From Pseudovibrio sp. JCM 19062 (lineage in GTDB: Bacteria > Pseudomonadota > Alphaproteobacteria > Rhizobiales > Stappiaceae), in assembly GCA_001310715.1 (NCBI GenBank), contig BAXV01000044.1:1-32517 (forward strand): a DNA stretch of 32,517 bases, in the 5' to 3' direction. The notes beneath the pieces were generated by a model. That model was given only the letters and a program-made list of their open reading frames with translations, did no database searches and was not told the DNA's origin. Each line of letters starts with the position of its first letter. Within the stretch, counting starts at the first letter, position 1. Below, piece by piece: positions 15,942-28,100 of this stretch. Both the position numbers and the translations under genes were made by a program.

Positions 15942-16988
15942 ATGCAGTCGAGAATATCCCTAGTTTCCGTTTTGTTGTTAGCGACCTGCTCTTCGGCATA
16001 CAGTTTAGATCTGCCGTTTGTTCGTGAAAGTGTCATGAAGAAAAACGTGCCTGCACCTGTTGCCGCACAGAAGGTAACGCCACCAGCAGCACAACCGGCA
16101 ATAAGTCCCGTTCAAGATGAACAGATTAAGTCTACTGTATCCGCGAAGGCACCTGCCCAACCGATAAAGAGTGCCTCATCTACCCCAAAAGCGCGTCCTG
16201 TGATCAATCCAGCGAACTACCCCAAGCGCAAGGATGAAAGATCACCTGCCGCTCAAAGCACTCTTAATATGGTGCCGGGAGTGAACCAGATTGTTCCGAT
16301 TGCACAAAATCACCCAAATCGGATTGTGACCCCGTTTGCCAACCCAGTTGTTAAATCGACTACGCTGGAAGCTGGCAGCACTACGGAGTGTGGAGAGGTC
16401 TGTATCACCGATAACGTAATCTACGTTGCAACCAACAAAGACTATCCGGTGACGATGTTCATTACTGAGCGTGGTTCCGAAGCCGTTGCTCTTAGCCTGA
16501 CTATGGTTCCAAAAAGAATACCTCCCAAAGAGATAAACCTTCAATTATCTCAGGGTGATGTGACGAATATCGTCGCGAACCGAAATGCTGAACGTTGGGA
16601 AACAAGCCAGCCATTTGTTGAAGTAATCCGAAACGTCTTCCGAGAGACAGCACAAGGCAGAGTTCCCCAAGGATACGTACTGTCAAAAACTCCGAGGTCA
16701 GCAGATCTACCCAACTGCACTCAGGCTGGCATTGAGACGAAATTTTCTTCTGGCCAACTCTACACCGGACATAACCTCTCTGTGTTCATCGGTGTGGCTG
16801 AAAATAAAACGAAGCGCGCTATTGAGTTTAATGAGCAGAGCTGCGGCGCGTGGAATGTCGCGGCTGTTACAACTTGGCCCTACTCGGTGCTCTTACCGGG
16901 ACAGAAAACTGAAGTCTTTGTTGCTGTTCGTCGAAATGTCGGCGGGCGCCCTGCAACAAAGCGAAAGTCGCTTCTGGGAGGTGGTTAA
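15942..16988 (+). CDS. traK: TraK, outer-membrane secretin-like channel protein
   Basis: Intact protein of 348 residues. A signal peptide covers about 1-21 (VSVLLLATCSSAYS). A Pro/Ala/Lys-rich disordered stretch (about 30-115) follows, then a globular TraK/VirB9-like domain with the ITDNVIYVATNKDYPVTMFI segment near 158-177 and a C-terminal beta-rich region. TraK joins TraB and TraV in the outer-membrane core complex of F-type systems. It starts 20 bases after traE and ends 2 bases before traB. Confidence 0.9.
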   Translation: MQSRISLVSVLLLATCSSAYSLDLPFVRESVMKKNVPAPVAAQKVTPPAAQPAISPVQDEQIKSTVSAKAPAQPIKSASSTPKARPVINPANYPKRKDERSPAAQSTLNMVPGVNQIVPIAQNHPNRIVTPFANPVVKSTTLEAGSTTECGEVCITDNVIYVATNKDYPVTMFITERGSEAVALSLTMVPKRIPPKEINLQLSQGDVTNIVANRNAERWETSQPFVEVIRNVFRETAQGRVPQGYVLSKTPRSADLPNCTQAGIETKFSSGQLYTGHNLSVFIGVAENKTKRAIEFNEQSCGAWNVAAVTTWPYSVLLPGQKTEVFVAVRRNVGGRPATKRKSLLGGG

Positions 16989-16990
16989 GT

Positions 16991-18340
16991 ATGCGAGCGT
17001 TGCTAGATAAGGTTGATCCCAAGCTCAAGAAGTGGGGTGCTGGTGGTCTTGCGGCTTTGGGTGTGGTGGGTCTCGTTACTTTGACATCGGGTCCAAGCAA
17101 TACCGAGCAAGTCAAAAAAGGGCGCGAAGAGACCATCCGTAATGTGCTGACGAGCGGCGACACTCGTAGGGTTAGCTTGGAAGCGTTGGATGCCAAGCTT
17201 GCGCGCGTTCTCAGTGATGTTCATGGCTTGAAGCGCGACGTTACAAACCAAGGAGAACAACTTAGTTCTGCGAGGTTCAAGGGCTTAAATGATGGAAACT
17301 TTGCTTCTCGTCTTGAGCGATTGAGTGAAACTGTAGAAAGGCTTGAGAATGAAAACAAAAGCCTTCAGCAACAGCTTTTTGAGACAGAAAAACAGGTTAT
17401 TCGTACGGTAAATGATGTTGTTTCAGGAGCGGGTACAGCAGACTTTAGCGATGAAGTAGGTGACGATGAGCCTCTGAGTGATGAGGTGAGCCTACAAGCC
17501 GAGCAAAATCCTAACAAGGTCTTTGAAACTGCCATCTATCCAGAGCCGGTTGAAACATCACCTAAAAACAAAAGATCTGGTGGCACAAATGCGGGCAGTT
17601 CTGCAGTACCGGAGCCAAGTGTGAGCGGCAACATAGTCACGATCACTCAAGTGGCATCTGAGGAAGGCGAACTTAACACTGAGGAAAAGGAAGATCCCGG
17701 CTTATTCCTAGCATCTGGTTCAATTCTGTCAGGTGTAATTCTCAATGGTATGGATGCTCCCACAAATACCAATGCTCGGAAAGAACCGTTCCCGTCTCTG
17801 TTGAGATTGCAAAAAGAAGCAATTCTACCGAATTACTTCCTTGCCGATATTCGCGAATGCTTTCTTATCATGTCTGGCTACGGTGATCTCTCGTCTGAGC
17901 GTGCCTACCTCAGAGGTGAAACCCTTTCTTGTATTCGTGAAGACGGCGGCGTGATCGAGGCCTCCTTAGCTTCGTACGCTGTCGGAGAGGATGGAAAGGC
18001 CGGTATCAGAGGCCGTTTAGTCAGTAAGCAAGGTGAAATCATTGGTCGCTCTCTCTTGGCTGGCTTTTTGTCTGGTGCAGCCGGTGCATTCAGCGCTCCT
18101 CCAGTTCCAGCTTTGAACACGAACGGCGATGCTAAAGCTCTCTATCAATCTCTCATGAGCGCGGACGCATTAAACAATGCGGGCGCTAAAGGAGCTTCTG
18201 AGGCGCTGGCGAAAATTGCAGACTATTACATCGAAAGAGCTGAAGGCGTGCATCCGGTTATCGAAATTGATGCTGGTCGCCAAATCGAAGTGATCGTCAC
18301 AAAAGGCGCAAAACTCAGCTTCAAAGGGGGGAAAGCATGA
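16991..18340 (+). CDS. traB: TraB, VirB10-like channel scaffold
   Basis: Intact protein of 449 residues. One N-terminal membrane segment (about 16-33, GAGGLAALGVVGLVTL) is followed by a coiled coil (about 95-140, with LERLSETVERLENENKSLQQ) and a linker rich in Glu, Ser and Pro. The C-terminal VirB10/TraB domain (about 235-449) shows the LASGSILSGVILNGMDAPT segment and the ADIRECFLIMSGYGDLSSER and RAYLRGETLSC motifs. TraB spans the envelope and links inner-membrane energy to the outer core. GGAGG lies upstream of the ATG; the stop overlaps traV by four bases. Confidence 0.94.
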   Translation: MRALLDKVDPKLKKWGAGGLAALGVVGLVTLTSGPSNTEQVKKGREETIRNVLTSGDTRRVSLEALDAKLARVLSDVHGLKRDVTNQGEQLSSARFKGLNDGNFASRLERLSETVERLENENKSLQQQLFETEKQVIRTVNDVVSGAGTADFSDEVGDDEPLSDEVSLQAEQNPNKVFETAIYPEPVETSPKNKRSGGTNAGSSAVPEPSVSGNIVTITQVASEEGELNTEEKEDPGLFLASGSILSGVILNGMDAPTNTNARKEPFPSLLRLQKEAILPNYFLADIRECFLIMSGYGDLSSERAYLRGETLSCIREDGGVIEASLASYAVGEDGKAGIRGRLVSKQGEIIGRSLLAGFLSGAAGAFSAPPVPALNTNGDAKALYQSLMSADALNNAGAKGASEALAKIADYYIERAEGVHPVIEIDAGRQIEVIVTKGAKLSFKGGKA

Positions 18341-18792
18341 CCTATCGGCGGCGCTCGCGGGGCATGTTTGCCTTGTTTGCAACAATGGCACTTGCTGGCT
18401 GCAGCAGTCTGGGACTTGGAGAGCCAGACTTCTCTTGCGGTGATAATCAGCAGGACGTGAGGTGCATGTCGACCTCGCAAATGTACGCAGCGACCAATAA
18501 TGGCCGCTTACCGTCGGATCTTGCAAGTTCAACTGGCGAACAAACCTCAGATCGTCCTCAGGGCATGCTTGACGACTTTGGTTATGTGTCTGGTCAACTT
18601 TCCGGGAAACCGACGCCAATACGATCCCCTGCGCAAGTAATGCGTATTTGGGTAGCCCCTCGTGAAGACACCAGCGGTGACTTGGTTATGTCCGGTTATG
18701 TCTTCACAGAACTTGAACCACGGAAATGGGTTGTTGGCACTCCTAATGGGAGAAAAACACCCTCTTTACACCCCTTACAAACCCACAATTGA
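18337..18792 (+). CDS. traV: TraV, outer-membrane lipoprotein of the core complex
   Basis: Protein of 151 residues starting in an ATGA overlap with traB after a purine-rich binding site. The N-terminus is a lipoprotein signal with lipobox LAGC (Cys at about residue 22), followed by GEPDFSCGDNQQDVRCMSTS, the Cys-containing motif of TraV. The C-terminal SPAQVMRIWVAPREDTSGDL and GYVFTELEPRKWVVG are also family-typical. It anchors the TraK-TraB ring to the outer membrane. I accept the stop at 18792 since the PSLHPLQ ending resembles other TraV C-termini. Confidence 0.92.
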   Translation: MTYRRRSRGMFALFATMALAGCSSLGLGEPDFSCGDNQQDVRCMSTSQMYAATNNGRLPSDLASSTGEQTSDRPQGMLDDFGYVSGQLSGKPTPIRSPAQVMRIWVAPREDTSGDLVMSGYVFTELEPRKWVVGTPNGRKTPSLHPLQTHN

Positions 18793-18827
18793 TGGCAAAT
18801 GGGCATATTTTTAAAGCGGAGATAACC

Positions 18828-19231
18828 ATGCAAACTATTGAAAAAAATGTTGGAAAAAAAGGCACCTGAAGATGCTGTCTTTTGTCGCAATGGCTGCAGT
18901 GCTTTTCATCGCAGTACAGCCTGACGTGGCGCATGCGGGTACTGGTGGTACTGAATTTGATGAAGTTTGGGAGGCTCTCAAAGACTGGACTGAGGGTACT
19001 TTGGGTCGAGTTGTAGCAGGCGCAATGATCCTTGTTGGGATCGTTGGTGGGGTTGCTCGACAGTCTCTTATGGCGTTTGCCGTAGGTATCGGTGGCGGGA
19101 TGGGGCTCAACTATTCCCCGACTGTCGTGGAATCTATCATGACCGCAACAATCACAGGGATCTCCTCAACTCCTGAGATTGTTAGCAACACCGCTGGCTT
19201 GATCACAGCCAGCGTTGGCCTTGGGATGTAG
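18828..19231 (+). CDS. traA: TraA, conjugative pilin precursor (frame interrupted near the start)
   Basis: ATG 18828 with GGAG upstream. Literal translation stops after 13 codons; adding one A to the seven-A run 18841-18847 joins MQTIEKKCWKKRHLK to MLSFVAMAAVLFIAVQPD, giving a normal prepilin with a basic N-region. The leader ends AHA, and mature pilin begins GTGGTEFDEVW, about 97 residues. It has two hydrophobic segments (VVAGAMILVGIVGGVA and SLMAFAVGIGGGMGL), as in F-type pilins. If the frameshift is real, a start at ATG 18872 would still encode the whole leader core. TraA is polymerised into the mating pilus. A terminator follows at 19320. Confidence 0.9.
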
Positions 19232-19319
19232 CAGCTGTCTGCAAAATCCCGCAGTCCTGATGAAAGGAGGAGGTAAACAGTAGTAGCATTGTTTTATACA
19301 CGTTAATGAACCCAACGAG

Positions 19320-19350
19320 CCCGTTCGCATGAAAGTGCGAGCGGGTTTTT
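19320..19350 (+). terminator. Rho-independent terminator after traA
   Basis: CCCGTTCGCA (19320-19329) pairs with TGCGAGCGGG (19336-19345) with one G-T wobble around a six-base loop, followed by five T. It closes the traL-traA operon and separates it from the duplicated unit. Confidence 0.85.
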
Positions 19351-19367
19351 CTTTGCTCATCCGCTCT

Positions 19368-19437
19368 CACCTTCCCAAGGTAACGGCTGCAGACCGATAG
19401 AATTGTGCCGATAATCGAAGCGTAGAGAGGTGCTGAG
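19368..19437 (+). promoter_or_regulatory. Leader of the first giant-protein gene (copy 1 of a direct repeat)
   Basis: These 70 bases from CACCTTCCCAAGG to the start codon are repeated almost exactly before the second copy (25059-25129). They hold a possible -10-like GATAGAAT, no clear -35 hexamer, and the binding site GAGAGG 8 bases before the ATG. The arrangement fits an activator-dependent promoter carried along in the duplication. Confidence 0.6.
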
Positions 19438-22400
19438 ATGAGAGTTTGGCGATTAGGCCTGTTGTCGGGGGTGGCTACAATGCTGGCCCTTACCAGCGCG
19501 CAGGCCGATCTTCTGGAGTACAGTTTTACTGATACTCAGGGAGAACAGAAGGTACTGCAGCCGGGGAGCGAATACGCAAACCCTGTCAGTGATTTGACGT
19601 TTACTCTTAGTGGTGGTGTGGACCGGAAAGTCCGGTTGCTGATCCGTGATGGGGAAGGGGCGGTTGTCTCGTCTGCGTCAAGTGAGCTGCTTGGGGCAAA
19701 CGACCGTATTCTGGTCGATGGTGGCGAGTATTACGGCGACCAGCTGCAGCTACCGGTGCCAGCAGATGGAAGCTATGAGTTTGTCGCACAAATCATATCC
19801 ACTGATGGGACGGTGGTTTCCGAGCAGATAGATCCGGTGCGGGTCCACACAACGCCGCCGACGTCTGGTGGGTTTGATGTTGTGCAGGTGGACGAAACTG
19901 AAGTTCCAGGATTTCCTTATCGATTGATCGGTGGCAACTATCTCAGCAATTTCAACATTAATGGGATTGTGTCTGACATTCCTCTTTCCAAAGTTAAACT
20001 CACGGTTAAAGACCTGGTTGGAAACGTACCAACCCGAACGGTAGACGGTGAAGTTCTGGAAGGCAGTGTAGAATGGAAACCTGAAGCACTCTTCGATAGT
20101 GAGGTTGAAAGCACTTTTGAATTAACCGCGAATGTGTGGGATCAGGCAGGAAATGTTAAGCGAGTATCGGAAACGTTTTATTACGATAAGTCAGCGACAA
20201 AGCGTGGAGATTTTGAACTGTTCGCGCTTTACGACCCGGACAATGCTCCCATTACACCTTTGCTGAACAACAGTAAATTTGAGGGCTTTGTTCCCTACAC
20301 AGATGGAATGCAAATAGCGCAAAACCCAATCCGCCTCCTTGCGAGAATACCGAAAGATAACTACAGAGATTTTACGCCATTTGGTCTTGGGAGGACAGTA
20401 GATTGCTATAATGATTGCTTATCATCAACACCGTTTTATATGGATGATGAGTATGTCTACGTAGAAGAGCTTGATCCAATAAACTTCTTCGAGACTGGCC
20501 CTACTAGTATAAGGTTAAAGACGAATGATAGATTGCGTAACAGGTCTCTACGCTACTTTGATGTAGATGTTTCGGAAGACACTGCGATCTCACCAGTGGC
20601 CACGAAATTCAGATTTGGTATTAAAGGGAGTGACCAGCTTTACGGCAACTCGTGGATTGGTCTTGATAAAAAAGACTGGATCGTTGATCGCGCAGTTGTG
20701 ACTGTTGAGCCTCGCCCTTATCGTCAACGTATTACTGTAGATAACAAAAGCATTCCAGGTATGGAAGCGAATGTTGTTATTGAGCCAAATACCAGCCAAG
20801 TCACTGTAGATCTTCCAGAATATAGTCCCTACGAAGATCATACGAATGACCCTGTGACCTATCGCACCGTTTTCCAAGCTATGCATATTCATATGATTTG
20901 CCAAACCAGCTTAAATCACGGCGAATTGATTTCATTATCGATTCAAACTTCACTCCGCCAGAAGTCAATGAAGTCAATGTCCTACAGCAGGATAAAGAGA
21001 TTCATGTTGAGGTAAACGAAGCTGATAGCTATCTGGTACGAACGACTGGTCATCGGGGCAAATGGTTTGTTGATCCAAACAAATCTAAGCTGGAACTTCG
21101 CTCATCTAATGGTGATTACGTGCAGGTCCCATTTATCCGTGAGTTGCAACACACCCACTGGAAGCGCCGCTTTATCTACGACCTCTCTAAGGTTCCGGAT
21201 GGCACCTATACGCATGTGAAGGCAACAGCGGTTGAAGCACAGAACAACAAGACTGTTCATGAGATCGCAGAAACGGTCGTAATCGACAATACCGCACCAG
21301 CTGTGCACTTCAATCTTGATGATGGCTCCGACGTGGTGTCGCTCGATGACATCTTCATCTCTGTCTCGGACAACATTGACAGCAATCCACAAATCGCTTC
21401 GGTTCTGCTGACCGGTGGCCCTACGAATGATCAGATCAACCTGCCAGTGCGCGAAGTGGCCGGTGGTCAATACCAGCTTGAGTACCCAATCCTCTTCCCA
21501 AGCTTTGAACCGAACAGCGGTTATTCGGCGGTTGTTGTGGTCAGGGATGAACACGGGAATACCGGCGAAGAAGCTTTAAGCTTTAATTACCAACCACACC
21601 AGATCACCTTGGAAGGTGGGTTTGACAGCAAGTTCTACATTCCAGCAGTGGCCACGGAGCTGCTGCACAAGGACGGGCGGCGCCTGATTGAGACCGAGCC
21701 GCTTACCCTTGCTGACGGTGCGCCGGTCACAGGGACGTATGACGTTCTGGCAACGCTTCGCGGGGATGCGCCATCAGCCTATATCATCAATGGGATGAGA
21801 ATTGAGCCTGGACAAACGCTGGCGATCTTGAGTGATCATGATTTCTCTACGACTTCAGGAAAGCTCAGCATTGGTGCGTTCCCTGCCGAGGAAGGCATTG
21901 AGGCACAGCGAACATTCTGGTGATGACCACAGCCCCCAACTCTCCGATCTTGTCTGCCGAGCTGACAACATGGGTTGGTCGGGCCAACTTGAGTTCCTCC
22001 AGCTGGACGGTGAAACAGGTTTTGGATCCTGTTTCGATTCAGGCCTCACCTGCTCCGGGCAATCCATGCCGTTTTACTTCCACTATGGAAGACGCTTTCC
22101 AATCTGATCCGATTGACGATCCTGTTTGTGAGTTTGTCTGGACAACCATCCCAGACGAGAGCGAGCGGGTTCTAAGTGAGAACGGTGAGTTCAAGATGAC
22201 CCAGATCGAAGGCGTGGCCTTTGCTTTGGGAACACAAACCATCACCTATGAAATGGCCCTTTATGGTGGTGACGGATCGCGCATTGTGGTGGGTACTGGG
22301 TCGCAGGATCTTGAAGTCGTTTCTGCCAATGGTTCTGTATCACTGGCGCCAACGGAAAATCTGAGAACGGTTCATCGTGGCATTGAGAATATTGCTCTTC

Positions 22401-24993
22401 AAATGAAGCAAGTGGATGGCGGTTCTTGTCCTCTGACCATGGATAGTGATCAGGCGATGCGGCAAAACAAATGCTTCTTCGAGTGGACCGATATTCCGGT
22501 TGGCCTGCAACAAAACTTCTACTCACACCCATATCTGACGGGATTGTTTGCAGATGAAGGCATATATCCAGTGCAATGGCGCGTGAGCAAGTTTGCGCCG
22601 TCGGGCAAGCGCGTCACTCTCAATGAACAATCCTACGACATTGAGGCTGTTAATCCTCCGGCGCCACAGGTCGAAATGGCCGAAGTTGGAGACAATGGCA
22701 GTATATTCTTCGCGCCCATGGGAGGCAGGCGTACCAGAGACATTGTAGTCACATCGCCAGCATCCAAGCTGCTGATTGATGTTGAGCGGGACAATGTCAC
22801 GGTTTTCAATGAAGTGTACAACCTGTCTTCTGGAGCGAGCAATCGGGTCTACTTGTCTCTTGAAACCCTGCCTTTGAACCTTTGGCAGGAACAGCAGTTT
22901 GATGTGTCCGCGCGCTATGCGGAGCTGGCTGATGTTAAGGGGACTGCCTCCATCACAGCAGTTGGCGTACCAGCTGAAACGGTTCGCCCTTACATCTTTA
23001 CTGAGCAGCGGGATGCGGTAGACACCGAGTTCCTACCGCTGACGGTTGACCTGCGTGATACGCAAAACTTCAATGGAGAGTATGACGCAGCCACGATGGG
23101 GCAGTGGGAGGCAAGGGTTGTATATGACACTCTTGAAGGTCCGGTTGCGCTTTCGAACTTTGAGCCGATGACAGGTGGCAGTCTTACCACCTCAGTCGAT
23201 ATCTCGGGTTTGGGAGCTTCCAGTCTACGCTTGTTTGCTGAAGCAAGATTGCTGAGTGAACATCCCGGCTATCAACGTATTGAGAGATCAGTCACCCCAA
23301 CGTTTGTTGCTGTTCTACGCGGCAATGAAATTGACGGTAGCGTTGTCAGTCGTGCCTTTAGCGGGCCTGCTCCTTTGAGCACCTATTTTAAGCTTGATGT
23401 AGCAGATCACTTGGACCGGCGTGCTGTTGGCGATGTAGTTTGGCAGGTCAGCTATGACACTGGAGGAACATGGACAGATTTTGTACCTGAAAGCGAGCGT
23501 AAGAAGCTGCAATTCCATCAGACATTTGATGTGGGCAGCTACTTGGTGCGCGCAAAGATTACAAACAGAAACTCGGGCGCAGTTTCCCATACTGAACAAA
23601 CGAGTGTTACAGCCTATGAGAGGCTCGATGTGGAGCTGAGCGGCCCAAGCTCGGTCGTCGTTGGTTCGAAGGGTACGGTCCTGGCACAAGTTACCAAGAA
23701 TGGCGTGGCGGCACCGAAGGACGGCTACGTTCTTGAATGGTCAACGGATGGAGGCGAAACCTTTGCAGCCGGTTCAGGAGAGGAATTGGTTGTTGAAGGG
23801 ACAGAAGAAGGCGTGCAGCGGATCCATGCGCGTGTACGGGCCGTAGAAGCTCCTGCAGAGGACCGGTATGCCTATTCTGTCGACCGGCACAATGTTGGTA
23901 TGCGGCGCGTCAAGGAAGCGCGGGCAACGCTTTACGGATCAAGAAAGCTTGAGATTGGTCAGACCTATGAGTTTCTGCGCGCTTGAAAGCCCCCTATCGT
24001 GACATGAACGTTGCCGTTAAGGGCGAGTTCGCGTTCCCGGATGGCACCGTAGTTGAAGGGGAGACTGGTAGCTACACCGTGCGTGAAGAAGACACGCAAG
24101 ATGGCAAGATTGCTATCAAATACACAGCTTGGCTTGAAGGCTTCAAAGCTGAAACCTCCAAGACCGTTGAGATGGTTGCGCGGGTCTGGGCCTATAAGTG
24201 GCCGGAATTTGTATTTGGTGTGAGTGCGGATACGAACCAAGTGCCTACGACGGTCAAAGCCAGCGTTCGGGCTTTGGGCGATACCCGCAACCTGGAAGAG
24301 GCGGTGTTTGAATGGATCCTGCCGGATGAAGCAAGTGATGTCATAGAGCGTGGTGATCGGTATCGGACGTTTGTTATTGACGAGCCGGGAGACCATGAGA
24401 TCGTTGCCAAGATCAGTGATGCGCGGGGTAATGAGACTGTCTTGCGAGAGACCTTGAGCCTTGAACCGGCACCTGACTACGAGGTGGGGATGACGTTCAC
24501 ACCGTCCAACAAGCATTTGCGTGCTCCATTGGGTGTGTTCCTGCGTCCACAGGTCTCGGGCGGACATCCGCGCGACCGTGTGGCCTCTTACACCTATTCT
24601 GTCAATGGAGAGGTGCTGGAAGCTAAAGGCTCATATGCGAAGACGGAACTTGAAGCTGGCGAGAACATGGTCGAGCTGGAGGTTCTGACAAGGATGGGCG
24701 TTGTGGCAACGGGAGAGCTTGTGATCCCTGTTGCGGAAAACCAGCCGCCTGTCTGTGATCTTGAGATCACGGATACCTCGCGGTCGTGGATCGGCAGGGC
24801 CAAGTGTGAGGATGTGGATGGCCGTGTTATCAAACACAACTGGAAGCTTGATGACCGTGACGTGTCGGTCAGTGGTAGCCGTATCACCATCTCCAAGTTT
24901 GATCAGGAGCATCTGCCACTGGTCACGCTGAGCGCGATTGATGATGCGGGTGCAGTATCAGAAGAGGTCACTGCTTCTCATCCCGTGAACTAG
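19438..24993 (+). CDS. Giant exported Ig/PKD-like protein, copy 1 (three frame interruptions)
   Basis: Joined protein of about 1,850 residues. Bases appear missing near 20880, 21903 and 23970; each repair restores alignment with copy 2. The signal peptide (about 1-23, ending SAQA) is followed by a conserved N-terminal domain (about 24-140, with LQPGSEYANPVSDLTFTLSG), which I take to be DUF4165-like. Next come many beta-rich Ig-like modules (recurrent IDNTAP, FYYDKSAT, DAHGN/DEHGN-type turns) and C-terminal PKD-like modules (NQPPVCDLEIT ... CEDVDGRV). A C-x3-C loop lies near residue 322. No LPXTG, autotransporter or membrane anchor is seen. Large Ig-like proteins occur between traA and dsbC in IncC-type elements; I infer an extracellular role in mating contact. 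Confidence 0.8.
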
Positions 24994-25016
24994 AAAACGG
25001 TTACACCAAGACAAAG

Positions 25017-25045
25017 AGCCGGGGCAATTGCTCCGGCTTTTTTTT
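25017..25045 (+). terminator. Terminator of giant-protein copy 1
   Basis: AGCCGGGGC-AATT-GCTCCGGCT, a nine-base-pair stem with one wobble, followed by eight T, 24 bases after the stop. The same hairpin with the same surroundings follows copy 2 at 30706-30736. Confidence 0.92.
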
Positions 25046-25058
25046 ATTGAAGTGTTGG

Positions 25059-25129
25059 CACCTTCCCAAGGTAACGGCTGCAGGCCGATAGAATCGCGTC
25101 GGTAATCGAAGCATAGAGAGGTGCTGAGA
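25059..25129 (+). promoter_or_regulatory. Leader of the second giant-protein gene (copy 2 of a direct repeat)
   Basis: Nearly identical to 19368-19437, with a few substitutions and one added A just before the ATG. It starts 13 bases after the terminator of copy 1, so copy 2 has its own promoter region and ribosome binding site and is not simply read through from copy 1. Confidence 0.6.
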
Positions 25130-28100
25130 ATGAAAACTTGGCGATTGGGCTTGCTGTCGGGGGTGGCCACGTTATTGGCTCTCCCCAATGCGCAGGCCGA
25201 TCTTCTGGAGTACAGTTTTACCGACACTCTGGGAGAACAAAAGGTGCTGCAGCCGGGGAGCGAATACGCAAACCCTGTCAGTGATTTGACGTTTACTCTT
25301 AGTGGCGGCGTGGACAGGAAAGTCCGGTTGCTGATCCGTGATGAGGAAGGGGCGGTTGTCTCGTCTGCGTCAAGTGAGCTGCTTGGGGCAAACGACCGTA
25401 TTCTGGTCGATGGTGGCGAGTTCTATGGCGAGCGTCTTCAGCTGCCGGTGCCTGCGGATGGAAGCTATGAGTTTGTCGCACAGATCATATCTACAGACGG
25501 GACGGTTGTCTCTGAACAGGTAGATCCGGTGACCGTTCATACAACACCACCGACCTCCGGTGGGTTTGATGTTGATCAGTCAAGGCCAACTGAGGCACCG
25601 GGTTTTCCCTATCGCTTGATTGGAGGGAGGTATTTTTCCTCGCTTCAGATTAATGGGATTGTCTCGACAATACCTTTGACCACTGCCGAAATTGCAGTGA
25701 AAGACATGGAGCAGACAAGCTAATTGGGATCATTCAGACTCCGATTTTGGAGGGCACTGCATTTTTGCAAGCAAAAGACTTGTTTGCATCGGGGGCAGAA
25801 AGCACTTTCGAATTGGTTGCAAAGGTTCGGGACATTGCTGGGAACGAGAGCGAAATCTCAGAGATGTTCTACTATGACAGCGCTAGTAATAAACGTGGAA
25901 GCCTTGAAGCCTTCGCGATTTACGATCCTGAGAATGCGCCTGTTCAACCTTTGCTGAATGATAGCAAATTCGAGGGTTTCGTACCTTTTACCTCGGGCAT
26001 GATAGTCTCTCAGAACCCCTTTAGGCTCTTGGCGAGAGTTCCCAAAGAAAATTACAAAGATTTTTCACCATTTGGCTTGGGATATCTTTGGGACTGCAAT
26101 AATCCATGCTTTGCGGAGGAGCCGTTTCATACGGACGATGATTTTGTTTATCTGGATACTGCAACCCCGTACACGTCCCGCGATGCTGGATTAAACAGAT
26201 TCCTGTTGTATTCTACTGATCTGGTTAGAAATCCAAATTCGAGCACTTTTGAAGTGAAGCTGTCTGATAGCACCGCAGTTGCACCAAGGATTATGGATCT
26301 GAAAGTCGGCTTTAAAGGCATCGACACTCTGAGAGGCGGGAGGCGGCTTGGTCTCGAAGAGAAAGACTGGATAATAAATCGCGCTTCTGTAACAGTTGCA
26401 CCTCGACCCTACCGACAGCGCATTATCGTAGACAACGTTAGTACAAGTGGGAATGATGCGGACGTTGAGATTGAACCTAATGAATCCATCGTTACTGTCG
26501 ACATACCCGAGTACAGTCCCTACGAATACCGACTTGAAAACAACAGAAGATACCGCACTACTGTCAGGGCAAGTCTATACGCTTGATCTACCGCTCGAAT
26601 TGAAACGGGACGATACGTATATAACTTTCGATAGCAACTTCACTCCTCCTGAAGTCAATGAAATCACAGTTTTCCGTCAGGAAAAAGAAGTCCATGTTGA
26701 GGTAAACGAGGATGATGGCGATATTGTCAGCGGAGCGACAGCGGCGGACATAAATTGGTTCGTTAGCCCAACCAAATCTAAGTTGGAGCTGCGCTCAGCT
26801 GGTGGTGACTTTGTTGAGGTTCCGTTTAAAAGCGAAGTCCAGCATACCCATTGGAAGCGCCGGTTCATCTATGACCTGTCAGAGGTTCCGGGTGGTGAAT
26901 ACACCCACCTGAAGATGACGGCTGTCGACGCGGAGAACAACACCACCGTCAAGGAAATTCCCGAAGCTGTTAGCATCGACAACACGGCGCCGACGGTCCA
27001 GTTCAACCTTGCTGACGGCATTGATGTGGCCACGCTGGACGATATCACGGTCACGGTTGGCGATGACGTTGACGACAACCCGCAAGTGGCCTCTGTGCGC
27101 CTGACGGGCGGTCCTTTGAACGATCAGATCAACCTGCCGGTGCGCGAAGTTGGCCAAAGCCAGTACCAGCTGGAATATCCGGTACTGTTCCCAAGCTATG
27201 AGGCTGGCACAGGCTACAGTGTTGTTGTGACGGCAAAGGATGCCCACGGCAACACCAGCGAAGGTGTTTTGGGCTTTAGCTACAAACCTCCGCGCATGGC
27301 TCTGGAGGGCGGCTTTGACGGCAAGTACCTCATTCCTGCTGTTGCGGCCGAGCTGGTGCACAAGGACGGCTCGCGCCTGATTGAGACGGTTCCGCTCACC
27401 TATGCAGACGGGGCACCGGTCAACGGCACCTATGACGTGTTTGCGGCCCTGCGTAGTGACGCGCCATCGGCTACATGTCAATGGTGTCAGGATCGAGCCA
27501 GGACAGACGCAGGAGATTGTGAGCAACCATGACTTTACCGCCTCATCCGGGCGGCTGAGCGTTGGGGCCTATCCTGCAGAAGCAGGGATTGAAGGCACGG
27601 CGCACATTCTGGTGATGACCACGATTGCCAACTCTCCGGTTCTGTCGGCTGAGCTGACAACGTGGGTCGCTCAGGCCAAGCTTGATGCACCGGACTGGAC
27701 CGTGCGTCAAGGCGTGGACCGTGTCCTGGTTCAAGCTTCTCCTGACCAAGGCACCCCGTGTCGCTTCACCACGTCAACGGATGAGGCTTATCAGTCAGAT
27801 CCGATCTACGGTTCCATCTGCGAGTTTGTCTGGACACAGCTTCCAGACGAGAGTGAGCAAGTTTTAAGTGACGCCAGCGATCTGGAGATGATGCAGGTTG
27901 ATGGTGTTGCCTATGCTTTGGGTCCGCAAACCGTTTCCTATGAACTGGCTCTTTACAATGGGGACGGCTCTCGCCTTGTTGTGGGCTCTGGCGCGCAGGA
28001 TCTTGATGTGGTGACGGCTGAAGGTTCTGTGTCTCTGGCACCAACGGACAGCCTCAATACAGTCTATCGCGGCATTGAAAATGTTGCTGTGCAACTGCAG

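Noticed and set aside
18740..18792. Possible frameshift at the end of traV, with longer alternative frames
   Set aside because: The frame as read ends PSLHPLQTHN, which resembles other TraV C-termini.
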